The position numbers and the translations under genes were made by a program. A stretch of 64,000 nt of DNA. Source: Emydura subglobosa (lineage: Eukaryota; Chordata; Testudines; Chelidae). Shown here one piece after another: positions 1 to 10,700 of the stretch. Where the stretch lies: the NCBI GenBank assembly GCA_007922225.1, contig ML680038.1, positions 2,098,474 to 2,162,473 of the forward strand. The letters run 5' to 3'. A model generated the notes under the pieces. That model was not told where the DNA came from. It was given only the letters and a program-made list of their open reading frames with translations, and ran no database searches. Every line of letters starts with the position of its first letter. Within the stretch, counting starts at the first letter, position 1.

Positions 1-379
1 GAACAAAAGCAAAATGGATCAGAGCAGGCAGCTTTTGCTCAGAGGGAAGTGAGGAGACAAGCACCCAGCTGTGCTGACAGAAGCCGGGCTGCCCCAAGAG
101 GCAGCACAGGCAGAGAGGGGAGGACTGAGCCAGAGAGAACATGGGGTGTGAGAGGAAAGGAGAGCCAGCCAGCCGCCCCGCTGCAGGAGAGACGTCCCCC
201 TAACCTCTGGGGGGCGAAGTAAGCGTAAGGCAAACACCACGGCGGGCTCAGGCAGCACAGCGGGGTTAATGCACCCGCCCCTTGCTGGGAGCCCTGGGGG
301 GAGGGGGGCGCTAAGTAACCGCAGTCTGGCTCTCAAGAACAGTTGAGATGCAGCCAATTAAGTATGTAACTGCAGCTGA
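1..379. other. Left flank, no gene seen
   Basis: No coding exon, RNA gene or clear repeat is visible here. By synteny with human it would lie in the first intron of GTF3C2, which would run leftward out of the window. The short open frames have no recognisable domain. Confidence 0.4.
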
Positions 380-1330
380 GCAAACCCACACCGCGGGCCG
401 GGCCGGGCCGGGCCGGGCTATCTAGGGTCCAGAACCGGAGCGCAGCCGGCGCAGGGAGCTCGGCCCGGCCCAGCCCCGGCTGGCCGCAGCGGGAGGAGGC
501 CCAGGGTGCCTTGCCCAGGCCCCGCTCCGCCGTGCGCCCGCCGCGGCTCGGACACCGTGTGAGGCGGGCTGCCGGCCCCGCGGCTAAGCAGGCCGGTGCG
601 CGGGCGCGGCGCGGGTACGTACGGGCGCGGGGGGCCGGCTGCGGGGGGCTCGGCGGCGGCGGCGGCGTTGGCGGCGCGCTCTCCGGTGAGACGCGCCCTC
701 CCTCGCGGCAGCGGCGGCCCGGCTCTTCCCGCGGCGCGTCCCGCCGGCCGCTCTCCGTCTCCGTCCCCGCGTGCGCGCCAGCACCAGGTCCCGCGGCGGC
801 CTCCCCGGCGCAGAGACGAGCGCGGCCCGAGCGCGGCTCCAGGCGGAGAGCCCCGCGGGGGCCCGGCCCTCGCTCGGCCGCCCCCACGGCAGCGGCAGCA
901 GCAGCGGCGCGGGCTGCCATCAGCGTCCGCGGGCCTCAGGCCGCCGCCCGCATGGCTCGCAAGGCCGGTCAGCGGGGCCGGGGGGGGGGGGGTCACGCCG
1001 GGCCGGGCCGGCCCCGCGGCCGCCGCCCTCACCTCAGCTCCCTGGCGCCGCCTCGCACCCACCGTAGGGAGCCTCCAAGATGGCAGCTCCGCGGGCGCGC
1101 AGAATCGACGTCCGGCGCTCCCTGACGTCACGTCCGGGGGGGCCAGCACCGGAAGTTGTTGCGCGGCTCCCACAATGCTCCGCCCTCCCCACGCATCTGC
1201 ATATGGGCCGGCCCGGCCCCGCCCCCCGCTGTCTGTCTCGGAGCGGCGCGCGGCGGAGCGGGCCGGGGCCCGGGTACCCGGCGTCAGAGCCGGGGGGCGG
1301 GGCACAGGGTGGGGGGCTGCGGCCCTGACC
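380..1330 (-). promoter_or_regulatory. GTF3C2: CpG island, probable GTF3C2 promoter and noncoding first exon
   Basis: The stretch is extremely GC- and CpG-rich and opens with a run of GGGCC pentamers near 397-417. Promoter motifs are visible: a CRE-type TGACGTCA near 1123, an ETS-type ACCGGAAGT near 1148 and a YY1-type CAAGATGGC near 1076. On the minus strand, CTGAG followed by gtgaggg puts a strong splice donor after position 1033, so a minus-strand untranslated exon of roughly 1034-1180 is plausible. In human, GTF3C2 (a TFIIIC subunit) starts just downstream of EIF2B4 and is transcribed in the same direction. The gene name rests on synteny alone, because no GTF3C2 coding exon is in the window. 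A divergent plus-strand noncoding transcript is also possible. Confidence 0.55.
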
Positions 1331-1339
1331 CAGCGTCAG

Positions 1340-1680
1340 GCAGGCCCCAGGGGTGGGAGGAGGGGCTGGATCCCCTGTGCCACAGCCCCTGGGGGCGGGG
1401 CTTGGTCCCCGGGGGCAGATAGAGGGAGGGGCTGTGGCAATCTGCCCATGCAGGGGGGAGGGGCTGGATCCCCTGTGCCACAGCTCGTGGGGGCGGGGGT
1501 AGTTCCCGTGGGGGAGGGGCTGTGGCAATCTGCCCTTGCAGGGGGGCTCCACAGGGGCGCTGGATCCCCTGTGCCAGCCAGAGGGGGCGCAGCTGGTTCC
1601 CCAGGGGTAGGGAGGGGTGTGGAAGGGGCCCTGGTGTGGGGCTTTGGCCCCGCTCCAGAATCAGGCAGTCCACACAGGCA
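1340..1680. repeat. Tandem repeat, ~96-bp unit, about 3.5 copies
   Basis: The segment ggctggatcccctgtgcca recurs at about 1365, 1462 and 1559, each time embedded in similar GC-rich sequence (ctgtggcaatctgccc follows twice). The array fills the space between the probable GTF3C2 promoter and the EIF2B4 polyadenylation site. The open reading frames across it are by-products of the repeat. Confidence 0.8.
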
Positions 1681-1698
1681 GCAGTGAGGGAGCGAAGG

Positions 1699-1704
1699 TT
1701 TATT
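1699..1704 (-). terminator. EIF2B4: EIF2B4 polyadenylation signal AATAAA
   Basis: TTTATT on the plus strand reads AATAAA on the gene strand, only 44 nt after the EIF2B4 stop codon. The 3' UTR is therefore very short and largely made of a GGGAC pentamer run (plus strand 1723-1745). No other good signal lies between the stop codon and the tandem repeat. Confidence 0.8.
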
Positions 1705-1748
1705 GGGGATCTGTGCAGCCACCGTCCCGTCCCGTCCCGTCCCGCCCA

Positions 1749-4700
1749 CTACTGCTCCACGTTCTTGACACGCAGCACGACAGGCACCGAGGTGCACGGG
1801 ATCATGCCCAAGTCCGTAATGACCAGGTCCACCAGGTCCGGGGGGGTCACATCGTAGACCAGATTGAGGAGGCGCAAGAACAAGTTCTCCTTCCAGCCAC
1901 GCAGCTGGGCTCCTCCCTTACCAGGCACTATCAGGTCATCGGGGTCATCTACAGAGAGACACGACAAGTTCAGGCACTGGGATAAACCTGCACCCCTCCC
2001 CTGGAGGAGCTGCCAGGCAGCCGGACAGCCCCCCCATCCCAACCCTGACTGGCCAGAGCCACTGCTAGGCGCACTGGGACAATCCCCCCCACCCAGCCCC
2101 GACTGGCCAGAGGAGAACCCAGCACTGGGACATGCCATTCATTGGGCCAGGCGGGCTGTATCATGCATTCATTAGGCCAGGCTGGCTGTATCATGCATTC
2201 ATTGGGCCAGGCTGGCTGTATCATGCATTCATTGGGCCAGGCTGGCTGTATCATGACCAGCACTTGTACTGAGGGGAGCAGAGCCCATGGCACGTGAGAA
2301 AGCAGGGAACATACCCAGCTCGTTGGAGACAAAGGAGTCTGTCTGCACTCGCTCACAGAACTTGTAGGTCTCGCAGCACACCAGCACGGGCACGTTGTAG
2401 GCCTTGGACACCAGTGCGATCTGGGACGTCCCCACCCGCGACATGACAGAGCCATTGGCCAGCAGCGCGTGGGCACCCAGCAGCACCTTGGAGACCTGCC
2501 GGGGCAGCACTGGTCAATCAGCACCAATCCAGGGCTACTGCAGGCTCTGCCCCCACCACTCCAGCAAAGCCCTTCCCCCTCTGCCCAAAGCACAGCTGCT
2601 GACTCACCTCGGGCAGCACGTAGGAGATGGCGGTGATCATGACATAGGTACAGCGGATTCCCTCACGCACCAGCCTGCGTAGCGTGTCCCGGCCTTCCAG
2701 CCGTGGCCGACTGTCTACCACGATCACCCGGAAGGCGCGACCCTTGGCATGGGCGTCACACAGTGTGCGGTTCACTAAGGAGGAGCTGACAACACCACAA
2801 GTGAATTCACAGAGTTTAAGGCGGGAAGGAACTATTTAGTTTACTCTGCTGCACATTACAGGTCAGAGAACCGCATCCAGTTACCCCAGTATTCAGCCCA
2901 GTAACTTGGGTTTGGCTAAAGCACATTCAGAAAGGCAGCCAGTTTGGATCTGAAGACAGCAACAGATGGAGAACCCATCTCTGCCCTCACCATGAGTTTG
3001 TGCCTTCCAATTTGGATTGGTCACAGAATCATAGAATATTAGAGTTGGAAGGGACCTCGGGGTCATCTAGTCCAACCCCCTACTCAAAGCAGGACCAACC
3101 CCAGCTCAACCATCCCAGTCAGGGCTTTGTCAAGCCAGGCGTAAAAACCTCTAAAGATGGAGATTCCACCACCTCTCTAGGTAACCCATTCCAGTGCTTC
3201 ACCACTCTCCTCAGGAAAAACTTTTTCCTAATGTCCAACCTGGACCTCCCCCCCTGCAACTTGAGACCGTTGCTCTTAGTTCTGTCATCTGCCACCACTG
3301 AGAACAGCCTAGCCCCATCCTCCCTGGAACCCCCTTCCAGGTAGTTAAAGGCTGCTATCAACTTCCCCCTCACTCTTCCCTTCTGCAGACTAGCTTCCAG
3401 CCATGGGTTCTTGTTCTGCTTTTCTGCACTAGATTGAAGAGCCCGTTAGTATTCTCTGCCGGTGAAGGTGCTGTAAAGAAGTCTCTTCTCCCTTTTCTTT
3501 TTGACAGTCTAAACACACTGAGCTCTTTAAAGTTCATCCTGCTTCATTCCAAATCCCAAAGAGAAATATTTATTGAACAGTTCTGCCTTTTCCGCATCAT
3601 TAACAATGTTACTATCTCCATCTAGTGATAGGCCTACACCATGGCTAGGATTTCTTTTGTTCCTTATATTTGAGCTCCTTATTATCCTTAGTTCTGACAG
3701 CTATACATTTTTCCGTACGGTCTTTTGTGTCCTTTATCAATTTTCTACACTTCTTAGTTCCTAATTGATACCAATTGCTATCTATATCCCATTTGTTATA
3801 TATTGCTTTTTTATTTCTTATTGCTGCCTTTGTTTCCCCACTGAACCAGGATGGGCAAGTACCAAACTAGTAGGGACTGTCCAGTTTGCGCACAGTGAAT
3901 ATAACGAAGGCCTCCTTCCCCCGGGCCATATCATCAGCATACGGAAGCCCCCTCCTCCATACCATCCATACACCAAGATGACATCACAGTCACTGATCTT
4001 CTCAAAGGCATATTTGGAGATGGCTTCGGCTGCCAGCTGGATCTTCTCTCTCACATATTTGTCGATGCTCTCCTGCAGTGCCCCCTTCGCCTGGGGAGAA
4101 GCAGTGCCCGTCACTCAGGTGCCTGAGAGCACTGACATATGGCTCACCCATCGCACCTGCCCTGCACCCACAGCTGGCCATGCTCCTACCATGCGCCGCA
4201 CACTACCCCTATCTCACCTGCCCAGGGTGCCCTGCCTGGGCCTAGCAGTGCCAGGATCCCAGCACATGGTTTGAGAGAGTCCTGCCCTGGGGAGGAAGGG
4301 AAGGGAATAGTTCTGTGCTGCACACTTTGCCTGTAGCTCATCCTTGTGAGCAGGGGGTAGGATGCACTGCATGGCACAGACCTCACCCCGAGTCCAAAGC
4401 ACCCATCACCTAAGGGGGCTAGAGAGGAAACCCAGAGGGTTTACCCAGGCTGGCTCAGAGTGACTGCCATTCCTGTAGCACCTTCCAGCTGAGACCCCCA
4501 AAGCACTCTACCACTTACACATTACCGCCCTACCCATCACAGAGATGCAGTCCCCGCTGGAGGGGCAGTGGACACCTGTAACTGCCACATAGAAATGCTG
4601 CACAAGAGATTAGAACAGCAGATGAAGGAGGATCCTCTACGAAACAACTGCAGGGTGTTCGCTCAGCAGCACAAATTACTTGGGCTGGAATTGGGCCAGG

Positions 4701-7700
4701 CCAGCAGAGCCAACACTCCCACTCTGACAGACAGCAAGTGGCAAGGATCTTTAACAGGACAGGTCAGGCCTTTGCCATTACATCTCAATTCAGCAGGAAG
4801 ATGAGGGTTGGAAGTGACCTCAGGGGGTCATGTAGTCCCATCCCCTGCTCAAAGCAGGACCAACCCCGACTAAACCATCCCAGCCAGGGCTTTGTCAAGC
4901 CACAGCTTAAAAACCTCTAAGGATGGAGATTCCACCACTTCCCTAGGTGCTTCAGTGCATTCCTAGTGCATTCCAGTGCTTCACCACCCTCCTAGTAAAA
5001 AACTTTTTCCTAATGTCCAACCTAGACCTCCCGCCCTGCAACTTGAGACCGTTGCTCCTTGTTCTGTCATCTGCCACCACCGAGAACAGCCTAGCTCCAT
5101 CCTCCCTGGAACCCCCTTTCAGGTAGTTGAAGGCTGCTATCAAATCCCCCCTCATTCTTCTCTTCTGTAGACTAAACAAGCCTAGTTCCCTCAGCCTCTT
5201 CTCATAAGTCTTGTGCATTGGGGGGAAAATTCCTTCCTGACCCCTGCAAGTGATCGACAAAGCCCCAAAGCCTGAGATTTGAATACAGTCACAATGCAGA
5301 GAGGCAAGTGCTACAAGCACACTGAAATCAGTGCAGGAAATCCTGTTCTCTCTGAGGCTGTGTCTACACTGCACAGCTCTCACGGCGACATCCAGGGTAC
5401 GTATAGCTACGCGCCACAGTGAAAAGCAGCCTGCATCCACACTGCAATGTGTACCTGCACGTATCAGTAAAAGGCCCTGGCGGGTGGGAGGCAGTGGGGA
5501 AAGGCTCAGCCCCTGGGAGCTGCCGGAACCTTTCCCTGCTGCTTCCCCAGTGCAGGCATCTTTCCCCACTGCCAGAGCTTTTCCTCACTGCTTTCCCGCT
5601 GCTGGAGCCTTTCCCTACGGCAGGAAAAGAATCCAGTGGCAGGACACTACGCTGCTAAAAACAGCAGTGCAATGGGGAGGTGCTGCTTGAGCAAACAGAG
5701 AGCTGTGTAGGGTACATACCCACAGGGTCAGGAGTGTCTTTACTCACCTAAGCAGAGCCTCACGGTGCTATTTACACTGGTGCTGGGGTCTAGCTGTGGA
5801 TGTATTCTAGACGCTGAACACAGCGTGCAGTGTAGATGCACCCTGAAGTTCCTCACAGCCCTCTCTGACGACCCGAAATAACTTTGTGTCACCTGCACAG
5901 TTTGTCCCTTCACTGCTTCCGCCTTTCCCGGTCATCGAGATATGCATTAAACACGAGACCTAGCACAGCCCCACTGTTTGCCGTTAGCCATGATGAAGGG
6001 TGACCATTTAACCTACTCTGCGTCCTGTCTCCTAGCCCCTTTCTGATCCATGACAGCACTTGGCCTGTGCCTTTAGTGGCCTTGTCAGCAGGCCCTTCCG
6101 TAGCCCCAGCAGACCGGCTGCAAGTGGTGCTCACCTCCTCCTCTCTCAGGGTGCTTGGCAGGCCCAAGATCTCCTTCTTGAGGTATTTAATGGCGTTGCC
6201 CATGCTGGCAGAGAGGGGCCGGCACTGGGTCAGGAAACTGCAGAGAGGAAACAAACGTTGAGGGGCACAGACTGGAGCCAGGCCCGGGGGGGGCCCCCCA
6301 GTGAGCACTCAATGCTGGGTTGAGCAGGCAGCATCCCTGCGGGGGGCACACAACACCTGGCTCGTTAATAGAGCTCAGCTGCCTTTCAGCATCTGTAGAG
6401 AAGCCCCTGCCCAGTAACACCCAGCCTGGGCCGAGGAGAGAACAGCAGCTCCGGTGGTAACAGCTGGATGGGGGAGGGCTAGGGGAGAATGGCAGCCCTG
6501 GTGTGATGGTCGGCCGGGGCTGGCGGGGAACTGGGAGAAGATGGCAGCTCTGACGACAATGGCCAGCCTGGAATGGGGCAGTGCCAGCAGGTATGGCCGG
6601 CCTGAGCTGGAGGGGAGCCAGGGGTGGTGATGGCTGGCCCCAGCTGGCAATATTGGCTGTCCCAGGCCTGGAGGGGGTTGGGAGCAGGGAGCAAACTGCA
6701 GCGCCAGCGATTATGGCCCAGGCTGCGGGGAGAACGGCAGTCCCGGCAGTGGTAACCAGCCCAGGCTGGAGGTGGAGCCAGGAGAGAAACACAGGCTCGG
6801 TAACACCAGGACCAGACCCATGTGAACTGCTGCCTCCCCTTTGAAGGTCCTGTCTGGCGAGGGCTCACCTGATGTAGGGCTTCAGCCTGGACAGCAGGTC
6901 TCGAGACAGCTCCTCATTGGGCGGAGTGGAGTAATCACGAATCACCTGGAACAAGCAGGGTGTGAGATCATGACACCTGGCACTGGGCTAGGGAAGCAGC
7001 CTGGCCGAGGAGCGGCTTTTGCCTGCCAGGAGGGGCTCATTTAGAGAGAACAGGCACCCAGACAGGCATGTTAAATGTGAACATCTCACAGGAGTGGGCA
7101 TCAGCGGAGCCTGGGGGAGAGACATCAAGAAAGACTGGGCTGGTGCGAGGCAGAGGGGCCGCCCCTGAGCCGGCGTGAGCACAGAATGCTGGCCTGGGGA
7201 CAGAGGCATCTCAGGCTGGGGAAGGGGCTCGGGGCAGTTGGAAAAGGAGAGGCAGGAGAAGGTGGCAGATGCTGAGCTAGCAGGTGAACCGAGCTGGGGT
7301 AGGAGGTGAGGTGATAAAATAAAAGAAGAGAACAGAAATGGGGGCTGGGAAGTGAGGAGGAGGAAAACAGGAACCGTTTCAGGTCATGAGACGCAGAAAA
7401 AAGCAGAGCAGGGTACGTGAGCAGGCACGGATGCAGACGGGAAGTAGAGGGTTAAAAATGTACAGCCACGCTGGAGACAGGGCAGCAAACGAGACGCCCA
7501 CTCACACGGGGCCTACAGGCTCTGAACAGAGAGGGACGGTTTGCATGTCTATTGATGGAATGCAATTCTTGGGTGCCTAACGGACAAGTGAGGGCCCACC
7601 AGCAAGGAACCCGCGCAGAAACACCGCATCTAAGGAGCACGTCAAGCCGAAGAGAGGCGACGAACAGGACCGAGAGTGGAGCTGGACTGCCAGCCAAGGA

Positions 7701-10700
7701 GAGGAAACGGGGATTCTTCTCGGAAGCGACCCAGTCTCTTGGGTTCTACTTAACAGCAACAGAGGAGGGAAGGTGGCGTGGACAAGCTCTCACGGGTTAG
7801 CGAGTGGGTAACGAGATTATTATGGTAGCAGTAAGGACTTGGCAATAGTCTGAGTTATTTACACTCCGGAACAGGGCTGGGGTTTTCCCTTACAAAGTTC
7901 TAAACGCTGAAAATGATCCCTTTCGTCTCAGTTTGCCTCTGCCTCTCTTCGGCACAGCCTGGCCCAGCTGGTCACTGCAGGGGGCATTGGCAGATGGGGA
8001 GAGCAGATCATCAGCACAGCTGGGGTGGAGCAGAGGCAGCAGCACAGCTGGCAGGCGGGGCAGTACCATGAGGGTGAGGGAGTTTGGGGCTGGGGCACCA
8101 GCAGAGCTGGGGGGCAGGATAGTACACTGCAGGGGTGGGGGGTGTCCCATTGTGCCCAGCGTTACCCAGCCGCTCACTTTCCACAGCACCCAGCCCCACC
8201 TGTTCCTCCCGACAGGCTGTGCTGCGGCGTCGAGCAGGCTGGGACTCTGCTCTCGCAGGCCTCTGCGCCCCCTGCTCACAGGCCCAGCACAGACTGCAGG
8301 TGACAGGCTGACAAGTCCATGCAGCCCGAGGAAGCCATGGGCAGGAGCCAGGAAGGCTCCAAGGCTCGGACCCCGGGCAGGAGGGGGAGCTCGCACTCAG
8401 CAGCCATGGGGGTGTCCCCCTGGGGGGGGCGGGGCGGTACCTGCTTGAAGACCAGCAGCAGGGCGAGGCAGCGCGCGTTGGAGCCGTTGAGGATGCCCTG
8501 GGAGTACTGCAGGCCGAGCCGCACCACAGCGGGATGGATCACCATGGAGGGGACGCTGGGGACACAGGCACAGCAGAGATGAAGGCCATGGGAGCTGCGG
8601 GAGGCCCTACAGCCGCCCATGGTGGGTCACCCTCCTGGGGCTTCTATGGTGAGACCCCCAAGGACCAACCTGCCTGTGAGAGGCACATACGCCCTTCAGG
8701 GACCAGGTCACCCACCCACCCACCCAAGGCATCCCTGTCACCTGTAACCCACCCCACACACCCAGGGCGCCCCCCTTCACCCTATACTCCCCCAGGCCAG
8801 GGCTCCCCACCCACACAGGGCATCCCTGTCTCCTTTTATCCACCCCACACCCACCCAGGGCATCCTCGTCACCTGTAACCCGTCCAACACACACCCAGGG
8901 TGCCCCCCTTTGCACCATCCTCCCCCAGGCCAGGGCTCCTTATTTGTCACGTACTACCCACACCATCCAGGTTTCCCCCTCCCCTGGACACACACACACA
9001 CACACACACACTCACAGATCGCTCCCATCAACTGTATCCCCCCCCCCAACACACACAAGGTGCCCCATGCCTCTCCTACACACAGTTCATTCCATGCCCC
9101 CACACACACAGCCAGGACGCACCTTTGTCCCGGACCCTCCACGCATGCAGCAAATGGGAAGCCCCAGCCTCCCGCCCAACTGGCCAGGGTCCCCCTTTGC
9201 CCTCCAGGGCTGCACAGCCCACCCCCATAGGAACTTGCCCTAGCTCAGGCTCTCCAGCTTCCCCACATCAGGGACGCCAGGCTGCCTGGTACCCCTCCCC
9301 CAGAGCAGAGGCTGTAGAAGACTTTGGCAGCCTCAGGGCACTGAGGCACACACCTCATCTGCTGTGTCAGCGGCATCTTCCGGCTGTACTGGTGCAAGTG
9401 GGAGAACAGATTGACTTTGGCGCCATAGTCTGGCCTCAGAGGAACCTGGCATGGAAATTTCAGAGCACGCTGCTTCAGTGGTCGGCAAAGGTCCTCTGCC
9501 AGGCATAGCCTACTCATGACACCTCCCTCGCCCCCCAACCCCACCCGTCGCTGGGCACAGCCCGCCTGCCCTGGCCACTTCCCAGCAAGCACGGCCTGCC
9601 CATGACACAGCTCCACATCTAACCCCACTCCCTGCCCCTCCCCAGCAGGAACAGCCTGTCCACACCAGGCGCAGCCCCAGACACTCCCTCGCTTGGCAAA
9701 GCCATCCTGCGGAGCTGAGACAGCAATTAGGGCCTAAGTGTATTTAAAGGATCCTATACAGACGTTGACATCCCATGCTACTTAGTAACATACACCAGAA
9801 GTGCATAACCAATCTAACCCATCCAATGGGGGGCCCAGGTTTTAGGGTGCCTGGGATTAATCCTTTGGGGAAGGATACAAACCGAAGCCATTTAGCTAAG
9901 GAAGATTTGGCTTCCTATGTATCCTGTTAGTCAGCTCTTGAAATGTCCGATAGTGGGGTACAGAGCAAGGATGGAGCTGCAGTGGAATCTCACAGTTACT
10001 AATCCCTCGGGAATGGAGCTTGTTCATAACACTGAACAAAACATTATGGTTGTTCTTTCAAAAGTTTGCAACTGAACACTGACTTAATACAGCTTTGAAA
10101 CTGTACTATGCAGAAGAAAAATGCTGCTTTTAACCCACTTAATTTAAATGAAACAAGCACAGACAGGTTCCTTAGCTTGTCAGATCTTTTTTTTAAAACT
10201 TTCCCTTTTTTTTTTTTTTTTTTAAAGTAGTTTATGTTGAACACAGCACTGTGCTGCATTGCTTTTTCTTTTTTGGTCTCCTCTGCCTGATTGCGTACTT
10301 CCAGTTCCAAATGAGGTGTCTGGCTGACTGGTCAGTTTGTAACTCCGAGGTTCTAGTGTACATGGAAGGTCACGACCACCCACCAAACATAATCAGAACA
10401 AACAAGAAAAGGCCCCAAAGTCCCTGACAAATATGCAGACTGATGGTTTTGTTATTGTTAATAAGCAGCTAATCAACTTCCACCAACTTCCATGGCTCCC
10501 TATGGCCTGGTACCTGCTGGCGCTCCAGTTTCTTTGCCAGTCTCTTCTGTGCTGCTGGATCGTCCACCTGCACATGCTCCGGCAGCCGCTTCACCACTGG
10601 CAGGAGAGCAAGAAGTACAGGGGGACCGAGTGCTAGGGACCCCAGCACGGAGCAACCCCCCCAGCGCAGTGACCTGGGCACCAAGGAGAGCCATGAACAG

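Noticed and set aside
2137..2256. CRISPR-like direct repeats
   Set aside because: Units are contiguous with no spacers, in an intron of a vertebrate gene. It is a minisatellite.
3765..4274. A plus-strand 169-aa frame with a hydrophobic start
   Set aside because: It overlaps an old LINE fragment and runs antisense through EIF2B4 exon 10.
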